A stretch of 64,000 nt of DNA from Candidatus Microbacterium phytovorans (lineage in GTDB: Bacteria; Actinomycetota; Actinomycetes; Actinomycetales; Microbacteriaceae). Where the stretch lies: contig CP119321.1 in NCBI GenBank assembly GCA_029202445.1, positions 744,001-808,000 on the forward strand, written 5' to 3'. Below the pieces are notes generated by a model. It was not told the origin of the DNA, made no database searches, and was given only the letters and a program-made list of their open reading frames with translations. Positions 29,307-39,426 of the stretch are shown piece by piece. The first letter of the stretch is position 1. Every line of letters starts with the position of its first letter. The position numbers and the translations under genes are program-made.

Positions 29307-32243
29307 TCAGGCGAGGAGATCGCGGATGTCCTCCGCCGTCAGAGCGGTGGAGAATGCGCCGTCCGCGTCGAGGACGGCATCGAACAGGCGCGACTTGCGC
29401 TCCTGCAACGCCACGACCTTCTCCTCGATCGTGCCCGCGGCGATCATCCGGTAGACGGTCACGGGGCGCGTCTGTCCGATCCGATGCGTGCGGTCGATCG
29501 CCTGGCGCTCGGCCGCCGGGTTCCACCACGGGTCGAGCAGGAAGACGTAGTCCGCCTCAGTCAGCGTGAGCCCGACGCCGCCGGCCTTGAGGCTGATGAG
29601 GAACACCGGCTGCTCCCCCGTGCGGAACGCCTCGACGACGTCGCCGCGTCGCGTCGTGGATCCGTCGAGACGCACGAAGCCGATGCCGTGGACGCGCAGA
29701 TCGGCCTCGACGATGTCGAGGTACGACGTGAACTGGCTGAAGACGAGCGCGCGGTGGCCCTCGGCGGCCAGTTCCCGGAGGCGTTCCCGCAGCGCGTCGA
29801 GCTTGCTGGACTCGAGACCGGGGCCTCCGGCATCCACGAGCGAGGGAGCCAGTGCGAGCATGCGCAGGAGCGTCAGCGAGCGGAACACGATGAAGCGATG
29901 GCTGTCGAGATCGTCGAGCAAGCCGAGCACTTTGCGGCGTTCGCGCTGAAGCACGCGCTCGTATACGGCGCGATGCCCGCTCGTCAGCTCGATCCGCAGA
30001 TCCTGCTCCTGGCGTGGCGGCAGGTCGGCGGCGACGACGTCTTTCGTGCGACGCAGGAGGTAGGGGCGCAGACGTCGGCGCAACCGCGCGAGGCGCCGGG
30101 CGCGCGCCGCACCGTCCTCGGCGTTCTCGGCCACACGACCGCGCTCGATCGGCGTCACGTACTCGGTGCGAAACTGCCGCGCCGAGGGAAAGAGCCCGGG
30201 AGAGGTGAGAGCGAGGATCGCCCACAGGTCCGTGAGGCTGTTCTCCAGCGGTGTGCCCGTGAGCGCGAATCGAGCGCGCGCCCGCAGCTCGCGCGCAGCG
30301 CGATGCACCCGGGTGCGCGGATTCTTGACAGCCCCCGCCTCGTCGAGGATCACGACCGACCAGTCCACGTCGGTGTAGGCGCGCTCGTCCAGGCGCAGCA
30401 ACGCGTACGACGTCACGACGACGTCGGCCTCGATGTCGCGGAGACGGATGCCGGTGCCGTCGACCGTGTGCACCCGCAGCCCGGGGGCGTGCCGGGCCGC
30501 CTGTTCGCGCCACGCGTGCACGACGGAGGTGGGTGCCACCACGAGCGCGGGCGCGGCATCCGTCTTCGCGTTCAGGTGCACGAGAAGCGCGAGCACCTGC
30601 AGCGTCTTCCCGAGGCCCATGTCATCGGCCAGGATGCCGCCGAGTCCCGCTTCCCACAGGGCGACCAGCCAGCGGAAGCCGTCGAGCTGATAGGGGCGCA
30701 GCGGCGTCGCCAGCGCGTCGGGGGCATCGGGCGCACGCTCGATCGAGGACGACGACGCGGCTTGCCGCACCGTCTCGCGCCAGGTGACGGCCGGCTCCGA
30801 CTGATCGGCGAGGTCTTCGAACTCCTCCCACACCTCGACGTGATAGCGGCTCACCCGCGGGCCGGCCTCCCACTCGACGAGGTCTCGCGACTCGTCGATC
30901 AGATCGCGCAGCCGGTCCAGCGCCGGATGGGCGAGCGAGAAGTAGGCACCGTCGGACAGCAGCATCTTCTTGCGTCGCTGCGCGAGTGCGGTGAACAGCG
31001 CCGCGAAGGGGATGCGCCGGCCGTCGACGTGAACGTGGACACCCAGGTCGAACCAGTCGGCATCCGTCGTCTCGACCGTGCGCACGGTGATGCGCGGGTC
31101 ACCGGACAGCTCGCGATAGGCGCGCTGCAGTCCCGACACCTCGACGCGGAGACCGTCCACCTCTTCGAGCGCGGGGAGGACGCGCGCGACGAACTCGGCG
31201 GCGACGGCGCCGACGAGCTGCCCCGCGCCGGCGAAGGGGACGTCGGTCGCCCCCTGCCAGGCGGCCTCCACCGTCCGCCGCCGTTCGCGGCTCTCCGGCA
31301 CCGTGAGGCCGGGCACCTCGGTCGCCTCGTCCCAGTCCGCGCGAGGCGCCGCCGGAGGGTGCCACCGAAAGGCGTAATCGACGACGTCGCGCGGCTGCTG
31401 CTGCACGGTGAGCACCAGTGCGGTGGGTTCCGGTGCCGGGAGCGTCACCCCGCGACCCGTGACGACGGTGCTCTCCCGCGCCAGCCGAGGGTAGGCGTCG
31501 CGGAGGAAGTCGATGCGGTCGTCGGGAGGCACCGGCATCGCTCCGCCTGCCGCCAGCAGGGCCTGCGTCGCCCCGCCGAGGGCGACCGGCGCCAGGCGCA
31601 CGTGGAGCGACTCGCCCTCTCCCTCGACGGTGTAGACCCCGACGTGCCCGATCGGGCGGGCGTGGGCTGCGGGAGCGGCACCGTCGACACGCACGTCGGC
31701 GTGCAGGAGAAGGCCGTCGCCGGCGCGCTCCGCCCGCACCGTGACCTCGGCGGAGGCGCCGATCGTGAACTGCTGTGTGCGCACGCTCGAGACCAGCGGG
31801 ATGCCGAGACCCGCCGCCGCGTCGAGGTGCGGCCAGAGCAGATCACTGTCGACCCCGTCGAGCGTCAACCACTCCGAGTCGCCGAAGCCGCCGAACACGC
31901 GGACGTCGTGTGCCAGGCCGTACAGGGTCGTGAACCAGCGCCACCGGCGCGCGTCGAGCCGGAACGCGTGCGCCGAAGGCCCACGGCGCAGCGCCTCCCA
32001 CGATGCGTCGCCCTGAATCCACTCATCTGACGTCGCGCTGCGCACGAGGGGCCGTGCGGCGATTCGCAGTTGACCGTCCGTCGTCGCGACGCTGCGCGCC
32101 GAGGCCGTTCGCACTCGACGCGGGCCCCAGTGAGCCTCATCGCCTTCGCGCTGACGGAGCTGGAGGCCGAGGGCGACGCCTCCCTCGTACGCATCGTCGG
32201 ACACCATCGCGCGCCAGGCGGGCGGACGGGACGACGAGCTCAT
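29307..32243 (-). CDS. Swi2/Snf2-family DNA-dependent ATPase
   Basis: This 978-residue protein is an Snf2-type helicase-like ATPase that would translocate on duplex DNA. The C-terminal half holds the RecA-like pair: LRPYQLDGFRWL, Walker A DDMGLGKT near residue 540, a Walker B box DEAGAVKN near 630, TGTPLENS, and the helicase C part with VFSQFTSYL, LISLKAGGVGLTLT and RTHRIGQTRPV. The N-terminal 500 residues resemble the accessory region of bacterial HepA-like proteins and contain no cysteine-based SWIM finger. Walker B is usually DEAQ or DEGH; the Gly in DEAG is unusual. The ATG at 32243 leaves 37 bp after nusB. Confidence 0.92.
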   Translation of the reverse strand: MSSSSRPPAWRAMVSDDAYEGGVALGLQLRQREGDEAHWGPRRVRTASARSVATTDGQLRIAARPLVRSATSDEWIQGDASWEALRRGPSAHAFRLDARRWRWFTTLYGLAHDVRVFGGFGDSEWLTLDGVDSDLLWPHLDAAAGLGIPLVSSVRTQQFTIGASAEVTVRAERAGDGLLLHADVRVDGAAPAAHARPIGHVGVYTVEGEGESLHVRLAPVALGGATQALLAAGGAMPVPPDDRIDFLRDAYPRLARESTVVTGRGVTLPAPEPTALVLTVQQQPRDVVDYAFRWHPPAAPRADWDEATEVPGLTVPESRERRRTVEAAWQGATDVPFAGAGQLVGAVAAEFVARVLPALEEVDGLRVEVSGLQRAYRELSGDPRITVRTVETTDADWFDLGVHVHVDGRRIPFAALFTALAQRRKKMLLSDGAYFSLAHPALDRLRDLIDESRDLVEWEAGPRVSRYHVEVWEEFEDLADQSEPAVTWRETVRQAASSSSIERAPDAPDALATPLRPYQLDGFRWLVALWEAGLGGILADDMGLGKTLQVLALLVHLNAKTDAAPALVVAPTSVVHAWREQAARHAPGLRVHTVDGTGIRLRDIEADVVVTSYALLRLDERAYTDVDWSVVILDEAGAVKNPRTRVHRAARELRARARFALTGTPLENSLTDLWAILALTSPGLFPSARQFRTEYVTPIERGRVAENAEDGAARARRLARLRRRLRPYLLRRTKDVVAADLPPRQEQDLRIELTSGHRAVYERVLQRERRKVLGLLDDLDSHRFIVFRSLTLLRMLALAPSLVDAGGPGLESSKLDALRERLRELAAEGHRALVFSQFTSYLDIVEADLRVHGIGFVRLDGSTTRRGDVVEAFRTGEQPVFLISLKAGGVGLTLTEADYVFLLDPWWNPAAERQAIDRTHRIGQTRPVTVYRMIAAGTIEEKVVALQERKSRLFDAVLDADGAFSTALTAEDIRDLLA

Positions 32244-32280
32244 GCGGGCGATCCTCGCAGGGGGCGCCGACGTCCGGACG

Positions 32281-32691
32281 TCAGCTCGCGCGGGCGATGC
32301 GGGCGAGGACGCCGTGGACGAACGAACCCGAGTCGTCGGTGGAGAACTCCTTGGCCAGTTCGACGGCCTCGTCGATCGCGACGGCCGTCGGGATCTCGCT
32401 GTTGAACAGGATCTCCCACACGCCGATGCGGAGCACCGCGCGGTCGACGGCCGGCATCCGTTCGATCTTCCAGTCCCGTGCGTGAGTGATGATCTGCTCG
32501 TCGATCTCGTCGCGGTTGTCCACGACGCCGTCGACGATCTCGCGGGCATACAACCACGACGCTTCGCGAGCGGGCTCACTCGCGGCACGCTTGGCTTCCG
32601 CCGCGAGGGTCGTCGCCAGGTCGTCGCCGCGGACGTCGCTCTGGTACAGGATGTCGAGGGCGCGCTTGCGCGCCTTACTGCGGGCGCTCAT
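32281..32691 (-). CDS. nusB: Transcription antitermination protein NusB
   Basis: NusB binds boxA RNA with NusE and supports antitermination at rRNA operons. The 136-residue all-helical protein begins SARSKARKRALDILYQSD and ends with VDEAVELAKEFSTDDSGSFVHGVL, both typical. The ATG at 32691 lies 17 bp after the efp stop. The efp-nusB pair is conserved in actinobacteria and many other bacteria. Confidence 0.96.
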   Translation of the reverse strand: MSARSKARKRALDILYQSDVRGDDLATTLAAEAKRAASEPAREASWLYAREIVDGVVDNRDEIDEQIITHARDWKIERMPAVDRAVLRIGVWEILFNSEIPTAVAIDEAVELAKEFSTDDSGSFVHGVLARIARAS

Positions 32692-32708
32692 CTGTCAGGC
32701 GGCCGGGG

Positions 32709-33269
32709 TCAGTTGATGCGACCGAGGTAGGCGCCCGTGCGGGTGTCGACCTTGACCTTCGTGCCGGTCTCCACGAACAGCGGAACCTGGATCTCGTAGC
32801 CCGTCTCGACCGTGGCGGACTTGGTGCCGGCCGACGAACGGTCGCCCTGCAGGCCGGGCTCGGTGTAGGTGATCTCCAGCACCACGGAGGCGGGGAGCTC
32901 GACGTACAGCGGGTTGCCGTTGTTGAGGGCGATCTGGACCTGCTGGTTCTCCAGCAGGAAGTTCGCCGCGTCACCGACGGTCGCAGCACCCACCGTGAGC
33001 TGGTCGTAGTCGGCGACGTCCATGAACACGAACCCCTCGCCGTCGTTGTAGAGGTAGGTGAAGTCGCGGCGGTCGACGTTCTCGATGTCGATCTTCGCGC
33101 CCGCGTTGTAGGTGCGGTCGACGACCTTGCCGGAGACCACGTTCTTCAGCTTCGTGCGGACGAACGCGCCGCCCTTGCCCGGCTTGACGTGCTGGAACTC
33201 GATGACGTTCCAGAGCTGGCCGTCGATGCTGAGGACGACGCCGTTCTTGATGTCTGCCGTGGATGCCAT
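32709..33269 (-). CDS. efp: Translation elongation factor P
   Basis: EF-P relieves ribosome stalling at consecutive prolines. The 186-residue protein has the three beta-barrel domains expected, with the functional loop [14 protein letters not shown] whose tip residue is lysine, and the C-terminal signature region [19 protein letters not shown]. No genes for known EF-P modification enzymes are seen nearby, in line with the unmodified lysine-type EF-P of actinobacteria. The start ATG at 33269 is followed 92 bp upstream by aroQ. Confidence 0.97.
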   Translation of the reverse strand: MASTADIKNGVVLSIDGQLWNVIEFQHVKPGKGGAFVRTKLKNVVSGKVVDRTYNAGAKIDIENVDRRDFTYLYNDGEGFVFMDVADYDQLTVGAATVGDAANFLLENQQVQIALNNGNPLYVELPASVVLEITYTEPGLQGDRSSAGTKSATVETGYEIQVPLFVETGTKVKVDTRTGAYLGRIN

Positions 33270-33361
33270 GAGTGTGGAGTTCCGTTTCGTGAGGGAGTTC
33301 GGGGCCGCGGCGCCCGGAGGATCCGGCGCGGGCCGACAGTCGATTCTACGGGATCGTCCGC

Positions 33362-33823
33362 TCAGCCGTCGGCGCGCCCGGTGATGACGTCGATGAGCAG
33401 CCGCACCGCACGCGCGTAGCCGGCCACCCCTTCCCCGCTCACGTGGACGACGGCCACGTCGCGGACGAACGAATGACGACGGAACTCTTCGCGCGACGAG
33501 ACGTCGGAGATGTGCACCTCGGCGACCGGCAGCGACACCCCCGAGAGCGCGTCGCGCAGCACCACCGAGGTGTGCGTGAGGCCGCCCGGGTTGATGACGA
33601 TCCCGGCGCAGTCCTCGCGCGCAGCGTGGATCGCGTCCAGGAGCACGCCCTCGTGGTTGCTCTGGACGGCGCGAACGTCGAAGCCGGACTCCCCCGCCGT
33701 GCGCGTCACGAGCGTCTCGACGTCGGCGAGCGTCTCTCGACCGTAGATGTCGGGTTCGCGCACACCCAGGAGGTTCAGGTTCGGTCCGTTGACGAGGAGG
33801 AGGCGTCGAGGCGTGGAGGGCAC
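33362..33823 (-). CDS. aroQ: 3-Dehydroquinate dehydratase, type II
   Basis: AroQ removes water from 3-dehydroquinate in the shikimate pathway. The 153-residue protein is the small dodecameric type II form: [21 protein letters not shown] near the N terminus (split across residues 8-28, with the catalytic Tyr), [24 protein letters not shown] and [15 protein letters not shown]. The start is a GTG at 33823. It is separated from the rest of the aro cluster by a plus-strand VOC gene. Confidence 0.96.
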   Translation of the reverse strand: MPSTPRRLLLVNGPNLNLLGVREPDIYGRETLADVETLVTRTAGESGFDVRAVQSNHEGVLLDAIHAAREDCAGIVINPGGLTHTSVVLRDALSGVSLPVAEVHISDVSSREEFRRHSFVRDVAVVHVSGEGVAGYARAVRLLIDVITGRADG

Positions 33824-33882
33824 GTCAGCACCCTACCGGCAGTGATCCGACGGCGGCGGCGGGGTGCGCGCGCGGTGGCAGG

Positions 33883-34275
33883 ATGGCATACATGCCGGGA
33901 CTGCACCACGTCGAGATCTGGATCGCCGACCCCGGGGCGGTGGATGCCGACTGGGGCTGGCTGCTTCAGCGGCTGGGATTCGCGCGCACCGCGCAGTGGA
34001 ACGACGGAGTGTCCTGGGAAGCCGAAGGCGTCTACCTCACCTTCACCACCGCTCCCGCGCTGGCCGGCGCGCACGATCGCCGACGGTCGGGCCTCAATCA
34101 CCTCGCGTTCCGCGGAGGGTCTCCGGCGGACGTGGACGCGATCCTCGAGGAATCGGCGGCGCACGGCTGGAGCGCGCTCTATCGGGACCGCTACCCGCAC
34201 GCTGGCGGTCCCGACCACTACGCGGGGTGGATCGAGAACGCCGACGGCTTCAAGGTGGAGGTCGTCGCCGAGTGA
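33883..34275 (+). CDS. VOC (glyoxalase/bleomycin-resistance) family protein
   Basis: This 130-residue protein has the two paired beta-alpha-beta-beta-beta units of the vicinal oxygen chelate fold. Candidate metal ligands are the His in LHHVEIW, the His in LNHLAFRG, and the Glu in FKVEVV, so metal binding is plausible. The substrate cannot be told. The ATG at 33883 is used here; a second ATG at 33892 (MPGLHHVE) has an AGGATGG stretch upstream and may be the real start. It is the only plus-strand gene in the aro region, divergent from aroQ (59 bp) and convergent with aroB (7 bp). Confidence 0.85.
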   Translation: MAYMPGLHHVEIWIADPGAVDADWGWLLQRLGFARTAQWNDGVSWEAEGVYLTFTTAPALAGAHDRRRSGLNHLAFRGGSPADVDAILEESAAHGWSALYRDRYPHAGGPDHYAGWIENADGFKVEVVAE

Positions 34276-34282
34276 CGCCTCG

Positions 34283-35359
34283 TCAGTCGCCGATCTCCTG
34301 GTAGGCCGCGAAGAGCAGCGACTCGTCGGGAGCTTGGAGGACGGTCGGCTTGCCGATGTCGTCGAGCACGATAAAGCGCAGCATGGCGCCGCGCGTCTTC
34401 TTGTCGCGCTGCATCGTCGCGAGCAGCTGATTCCAGGCGCCGGCGCGGTAGCTCGTCGGGAGACCCAGGAGCTCGAGGATGTCGCGGTGCCGCTGCGCCG
34501 CGTCGTCGGAGAGGCGTCCGGCGAGCCGTGACAGCTCCGCGGCGAACAGCATGCCGACCGAGATGGCCGCACCATGGCGCCAGCGGTAACGCTCGGCGTG
34601 CTCGATCGCGTGCCCGAGGGTGTGGCCGTAATTGAGCACCTCGCGCAGTCCCGCCTCGCGCAGATCTTCCCCCACGACGTGGGCCTTCATGTCGATGGCG
34701 AGCTCGATGCAACGCCGGAAGGCCTCGCTGCGCGGGTCGACGGCGGCTTTCGGATCGGCCTCGATGAGGTCGAGGATCTCCGGGTACCAGATGAACCCGG
34801 CTTTGACGACCTCGGCGAAGCCTGCCACGCGCTCGTTGTCGGACAGCGTGTCGAGCAGGTCGAGGTCGCACAGCACGGCGCGGGGAGGCCAGAATGCACC
34901 GACGAGGTTCTTGCCCTCTGCGGTGTTGATGCCGGTCTTGCCGCCCACGGCGGCGTCGACCATGCCGAGCACCGTCGTCGGCACCTGCACCACCGCGACC
35001 CCGCGCAGCCAGGTCGCCGCCACGAACCCGGCGAGGTCGGTGACGGCTCCGCCGCCGAATCCGATCACCGCGTCGGTGCGCGTGAAGTCCGCCTGCCCCA
35101 TGACCTGCCAGCAGAACGCGGCGACCTCGACGCGCTTGCCCTGCTCCGCATCGGGGATCTCCGCCAACAGCACCTGCCGCTCGCCGCCGAGCGACTCGCG
35201 CAGCCGCGCCGCCTGGTCGGCCAGCGTCGGCGGGTGCACGATGAGGACCTTCCGCGCCGAGGGCGGCAACGCATTGGAGAGCCGAGAGAGGATGCCGCGG
35301 CCCACCGTGATGTCGTACGGCTGGTCCCCCGCGACGGTGATGACGGTGCTCTCGCTCAC
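34283..35359 (-). CDS. aroB: 3-Dehydroquinate synthase
   Basis: AroB cyclises DAHP to 3-dehydroquinate using NAD and a divalent metal. The 358-residue protein shows the NAD-binding GFGGGAVTDLAGFVAATWLRG region, VPTTVLGMVDAAVGGKTGIN, and the metal-binding NYGHTLGHAIEH. The start is the GTG at 35359, which overlaps the aroK stop as GTGA; a far longer open frame upstream lies in aroK and aroC and is spurious. Confidence 0.97.
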   Translation of the reverse strand: MSESTVITVAGDQPYDITVGRGILSRLSNALPPSARKVLIVHPPTLADQAARLRESLGGERQVLLAEIPDAEQGKRVEVAAFCWQVMGQADFTRTDAVIGFGGGAVTDLAGFVAATWLRGVAVVQVPTTVLGMVDAAVGGKTGINTAEGKNLVGAFWPPRAVLCDLDLLDTLSDNERVAGFAEVVKAGFIWYPEILDLIEADPKAAVDPRSEAFRRCIELAIDMKAHVVGEDLREAGLREVLNYGHTLGHAIEHAERYRWRHGAAISVGMLFAAELSRLAGRLSDDAAQRHRDILELLGLPTSYRAGAWNQLLATMQRDKKTRGAMLRFIVLDDIGKPTVLQAPDESLLFAAYQEIGD

Positions 35360-35904
35360 GACGGATCTCCTGATTCGGTGGGGGCGTCCGCGGACGCCGT
35401 CGGTGTGGTGCGTACCCACTGCACGAGGGCGTCGACGACCTCCTGCAGCGGACCGGAGGACGTGTCGAACGTGACGTCGGCGAGCCGCTCGTACAGCGGT
35501 CGGCGTGTGGCATAGAGCGCAGACCAGCGGGCGACGGCATCCTCGCCCTGCAACAGGGGGCGCTTCGTGCCGCGGATGCGGGACTCGATCGTCTGGGGGC
35601 CCACGGTCAGCAGGATCACCTGGTGCGCCGCGAGGTCGGCCTGTGTGTCGGGGTGGAGTACTGCTCCGCCACCGAGGGCCACGATGCCGCCTCTGTCGAG
35701 TCCGTCGCGCACCGCAACACGCTCCCACTGCCGGAAGCGGTCCTCGCCGTGATCGCGGAAGATCGCGTCGATCGGGCCGTGCTCGCGCACGACGGCCGCA
35801 TCGCTGTCGTAGAACGTCTCGCCGAGAGCGCGTGCGACGCGCTTGCCGATGCTCGTCTTTCCGGCTCCCATCGGGCCGATGAGAACGACCGCGCGTGCAC
35901 TCAT
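35356..35904 (-). CDS. aroK: Shikimate kinase
   Basis: AroK phosphorylates shikimate. The 182-residue protein has the P-loop [15 protein letters not shown], the shikimate-binding DSDAAV and [19 protein letters not shown], and the LID region with RPLLQGED. A 15-20-residue Thr/Ala/Ser-rich tail extends beyond the usual end. The ATG at 35904 overlaps the aroC stop by 4 bp. Confidence 0.96.
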   Translation of the reverse strand: MSARAVVLIGPMGAGKTSIGKRVARALGETFYDSDAAVVREHGPIDAIFRDHGEDRFRQWERVAVRDGLDRGGIVALGGGAVLHPDTQADLAAHQVILLTVGPQTIESRIRGTKRPLLQGEDAVARWSALYATRRPLYERLADVTFDTSSGPLQEVVDALVQWVRTTPTASADAPTESGDPS

Positions 35905-37112
35905 CCCAGGGAGTCGTCGCTGTCGGCCGTTGTGGCCAGCGACGCGGGGATGGCGGCGAGGTAAGCGTCGAGATTGCGCTTCGTCTCCGCCACGCTGTCG
36001 CCGCCGAACTTCTCCAGCACGACATCGGCGAGGGTGAGGGCGACCATCGCCTCGGCGACCACGCCCGCCGCGGGCACCGCGCATACGTCCGAGCGCTGGT
36101 GGTGCGCGGTCGCGGTGTCGCCGGTGGCCACATCGATCGTCCGAAGTGCGCGCGGCACGGTCGCGATCGGCTTCATGCCTGCACGCACACGCAGCACCGT
36201 TCCCGTCGACATGCCGCCTTCGGTGCCGCCGGCCTTGTCGCTCGAGCGCGTGATGCCCTCGTCGGTGGCGAAGAGCTCGTCGTGAGCCGCCGACCCACGG
36301 CGCCGCGTCGTCTCGAAGCCGTCACCGACCTCGACGCCCTTGATCGCCTGGATGCTCATGAGCGCCTGCGCGAGTTTTGCGTCGAGGCGCCGATCCCACT
36401 GCACGTGCGAGCCGAGCCCCGGCGGGAGGCCGTAGGCGAGCACCTCGACGATGCCACCGAGGGTGTCACCGTCCTTGCGGGCGGCATCCACCTCGGCCAC
36501 CATCGCGGCGCTGGTGGCGGCGTCGAAGCAGCGGAGCGGATCGGCATCCAGTGCGTCCACGTCGTCGGGCATCGGCAGCGCCGCGTCGTCGGGCACGCGC
36601 ACAGGGCCGATGGAGAGGGTGTGGCTGACCAGGCGGATGCCGAGCTCGGCGAGGAACCCGCGCGCCACCGCACCGAGTGCGACTCGTGCGGCGGTCTCGC
36701 GTGCGCTCGCACGCTCCAGGATCGGCCGGGCCTCGTCGAAGCCGTACTTCTGCATGCCCACCAGGTCGGCGTGACCGGGGCGCGGGCGCGTGAGTGCGGC
36801 GGATCGGCCCCGCGACTTCTCGGTCAGCTCGACGGGCTCGGGGTTCATGACCTCGATCCACTTGGGCCACTCGGTGTTGCCGACGCGCAAGGCGATCGGG
36901 CTGCCCAGGCTGTAGCCGTGGCGGACACCGGCCGAGATCGTGAGCTCGTCCTCCTCGAACTTCATCCGAGAGCCGCGGCCGTAGCCCAGCTTGCGGCGCG
37001 CGAGATCGGCCTGGATGGCGGCGCGGGAGACGGGGACGCCGGCCGGGAGTCCCTCCATGAGGGCGACGAGTTCGGGGCCGTGCGATTCGCCGGCCGTGAG
37101 CACGCGGAGCAT
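35901..37112 (-). CDS. aroC: Chorismate synthase
   Basis: AroC converts EPSP to chorismate and needs reduced FMN. The 403-residue protein has all three family signatures: [35 protein letters not shown] with [15 protein letters not shown], and [17 protein letters not shown]. The ATG at 37112 is preceded by GGAGG, which overlaps the TAG stop of aroE, so the two genes are translationally linked although they are separated by 4 bp. Confidence 0.97.
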   Translation of the reverse strand: MLRVLTAGESHGPELVALMEGLPAGVPVSRAAIQADLARRKLGYGRGSRMKFEEDELTISAGVRHGYSLGSPIALRVGNTEWPKWIEVMNPEPVELTEKSRGRSAALTRPRPGHADLVGMQKYGFDEARPILERASARETAARVALGAVARGFLAELGIRLVSHTLSIGPVRVPDDAALPMPDDVDALDADPLRCFDAATSAAMVAEVDAARKDGDTLGGIVEVLAYGLPPGLGSHVQWDRRLDAKLAQALMSIQAIKGVEVGDGFETTRRRGSAAHDELFATDEGITRSSDKAGGTEGGMSTGTVLRVRAGMKPIATVPRALRTIDVATGDTATAHHQRSDVCAVPAAGVVAEAMVALTLADVVLEKFGGDSVAETKRNLDAYLAAIPASLATTADSDDSLG

Positions 37113-37116
37113 TCGA

Positions 37117-37956
37117 CTATCCTCCCACGAGCGCGCCGCGCATGACGGCCACGACGGCTTGCTCGTCCGGCAACGCGGCGGACACGTCTCCGGTGGCGAA
37201 GAGCCGGATCTGCAGCACGGCCTGGTGCAGCAGCATCCCTTCGCCGTTGACGGCGACCTGTCCCGCGTGCTCCCAGGCCGTCGCGAGGGCGGTCGGCCAG
37301 TGCCCGTAGACCACGTCGAACAGAACTCCCCCGGCGTCGGCGAGCCGCCGCGCCGTCTCGGAGGCGACGGCGGCGGCCCCCGGCAGGGTCGACAGGGTGA
37401 GGTCGTGCGCGTCGGTGCCGTCCTGGTCGAGCGGAGCGGCACTCACCGCGATGCCGAGGCGTGTCCCCAGGTCGATAAGCGGTTGTGCGGCGGCGAGGCG
37501 ACGCGCCACGACGGTGACGCGGTCGGCGCCGAGTTCTGACAGCGCGACGAGAGCCGATGTCGCCGTGGACCCGGCCCCGACGATCCGCGGAGAGGAGACG
37601 TGCGTGACCCCGACGTCGGCGAGAGCGCGGACGATGCCGCCGACGTCGGTGTTGAACGCGCGACGGCGGCCATCGGTCAGCAGCAGCGTGTTCGCCGCGC
37701 CCGTGAGGACCGCGCGGTGGTCGTGCTCCTCTGCGGCGGCGTAGGCGGCCGTCTTGAGCGGCATCGTGCAGGACAGGCCGCGGAACTCGGTCCCCAACCC
37801 CGCCAGTTCACGGGCGAAGGTCGTCTCGTCGACGCGCCGACGACCGTAGGTCCAGTCGTAGCCCAGCTGCGCATACGCGGCCGCGTGGAGCCGTGGAGAC
37901 AGGCTGTGCTCGATGGGATCGCCCCAGACCTCCAGGGCGGTCGGCTGACCCGTCAT
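37117..37956 (-). CDS. aroE: Shikimate dehydrogenase
   Basis: AroE reduces 3-dehydroshikimate to shikimate. The 279-residue protein has the N-terminal substrate domain with [17 protein letters not shown] and the catalytic Lys in [10 protein letters not shown], and the nucleotide-binding turn [11 protein letters not shown]. The ser and thr of this loop replace the more common GxGGxxxA, which is frequent in actinobacteria. It lies 3 bp from mltG and 4 bp from aroC in the same direction. Confidence 0.94.
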   Translation of the reverse strand: MTGQPTALEVWGDPIEHSLSPRLHAAAYAQLGYDWTYGRRRVDETTFARELAGLGTEFRGLSCTMPLKTAAYAAAEEHDHRAVLTGAANTLLLTDGRRRAFNTDVGGIVRALADVGVTHVSSPRIVGAGSTATSALVALSELGADRVTVVARRLAAAQPLIDLGTRLGIAVSAAPLDQDGTDAHDLTLSTLPGAAAVASETARRLADAGGVLFDVVYGHWPTALATAWEHAGQVAVNGEGMLLHQAVLQIRLFATGDVSAALPDEQAVVAVMRGALVGG

Positions 37957-37959
37957 GCC

Positions 37960-39426
37960 TCAGCAGCCGCCGTCAGGATTGTCCGCGCACCACTGACGCC
38001 ACTGATCGACGGCTTTGAGGTGTTCGCTGTACGTCTCGGTGAACACCGTCTCGCCCGTCTCGAGATTGACCGTCACGAAGTAGAGCCATGGACCGTCGGC
38101 GGGCTCCATGGCGGCCTTGATCGCGGTGTCGCCGGGATTGGCGATCGGACCGATCGGCAGCCCTTCGTGAACGTAGGTGTTCCAGGGATTGTCGTCCTCG
38201 AGGGCTTCGGCGGTGGAGCTCACCGTGCCGTCGTGCATCTCGCCGTAGCCGTACTGCGCCGTCGAATCCATCTGGAGCTTGCCGAACGTCTCGTCGTTGG
38301 ACGGGTCGAGGCGGTTCTGGATGACGCGAGACACCTTGTAGAAGTCGTCCTCGTAGCGCGCTTCGCGCTCGATGATGGACGCGATCGTGAGGATCTCCTC
38401 CCGGCGATCCTTCGGCACACCGGCGGCGTCCAACGAGGTGATGGTGCGGTCGACCAGCGTCTGCACGACGTCTGTCGCCGTGGCGCCGGGATCAAAGGTG
38501 TAGGTCGCGGGGAAGAGCCAGCCTTCGAGGCTGTCGGCCGCCACGCCGTACTCCGAGGGGTCGGCTACGGCCGATTGGAAGTCCTTGAGGGCGATGCCTG
38601 TCCCGTCGGCGAGGATCGGGAGCGACTGCTCCACGGTGAGACCTTCGCGCAGCTGAGCCGTGTTCTCGAGCTTGTTGGCCGGATCCTCCAGCGCGGCCAG
38701 CGCCGCTTCGGAGGTCATCTCGTACTGCAGCCGGTACGCGCCTGGGTGGAAGGTCGCGGCGGATGCGGTGGAGATGAGGTAGTCGTAGAAGGCGCCGGAG
38801 GTCTTCGTGACGCCCGCGTCGTACAACGTCGTCGAGATCGACGAGCCGGTGTCCCCTTCGACGATCGTCACGACGACCTCGCCGTTGGCCATGCCGGCCT
38901 CGAAGTCCTTGGGTTCTTCCCAGCCGAGGAACGCGCGGATCTTGTCTTCGTACGTCGTCCACACATAGGTGCCGCCGACCGCGAGACCGCCGATGATCGC
39001 CAGCACGACGCCGACGATCACCCAGCCGGCGATCCGGCTCTTGCGCCGGTCACGGTCGTGTCGCTTCTTCGGGTCGTCGGCTTCGTGGACGGCCTCCGCG
39101 CCGAACAACGCGTCGATCGAGCCCGGAGTCCGTCGAGGGCCGGGAGGAAGGGTGTCCGACGCGGCCGCGGCGGCCGGGGCGTGGACGGGCGCGGGCTCGT
39201 GCGTCGCGGCAGTCCGGGGGGCACTGACGGGACTCGTCTCGACGGCCGGAGTGACCCGCGTCTCGCCGGATGCCGTCGCCGCCTCCCTCGCCGCGCGACG
39301 ACTCGTCGGCGCGGGCGTCGACGCGCTCGAATCCGAGGACGTGGCCGAGGCGGCACGGTTCGGGGGCGACGGCAGCCTGCCGAACAGGTCGGCGAACTGA
39401 TCGTCGGACGACGGGGTGTCGGGCAT
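37960..39426 (-). CDS. mltG: Endolytic murein transglycosylase MltG
   Basis: MltG cleaves nascent peptidoglycan strands at the membrane. The 488-residue protein has a long cytoplasmic N-terminal region (about 130 residues) rich in Ala, Ser, Thr and Pro and ending in a basic patch, a single transmembrane helix near 133-156 (AGWVIVGVVLAIIGGLAVGG), and an extracytoplasmic YceG domain with the catalytic Glu in IASIIEREARYEDDF and the NPGDTAIKAA motif. Its start shares one base with the ruvX stop. Confidence 0.95.
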   Translation of the reverse strand: MPDTPSSDDQFADLFGRLPSPPNRAASATSSDSSASTPAPTSRRAAREAATASGETRVTPAVETSPVSAPRTAATHEPAPVHAPAAAAASDTLPPGPRRTPGSIDALFGAEAVHEADDPKKRHDRDRRKSRIAGWVIVGVVLAIIGGLAVGGTYVWTTYEDKIRAFLGWEEPKDFEAGMANGEVVVTIVEGDTGSSISTTLYDAGVTKTSGAFYDYLISTASAATFHPGAYRLQYEMTSEAALAALEDPANKLENTAQLREGLTVEQSLPILADGTGIALKDFQSAVADPSEYGVAADSLEGWLFPATYTFDPGATATDVVQTLVDRTITSLDAAGVPKDRREEILTIASIIEREARYEDDFYKVSRVIQNRLDPSNDETFGKLQMDSTAQYGYGEMHDGTVSSTAEALEDDNPWNTYVHEGLPIGPIANPGDTAIKAAMEPADGPWLYFVTVNLETGETVFTETYSEHLKAVDQWRQWCADNPDGGC

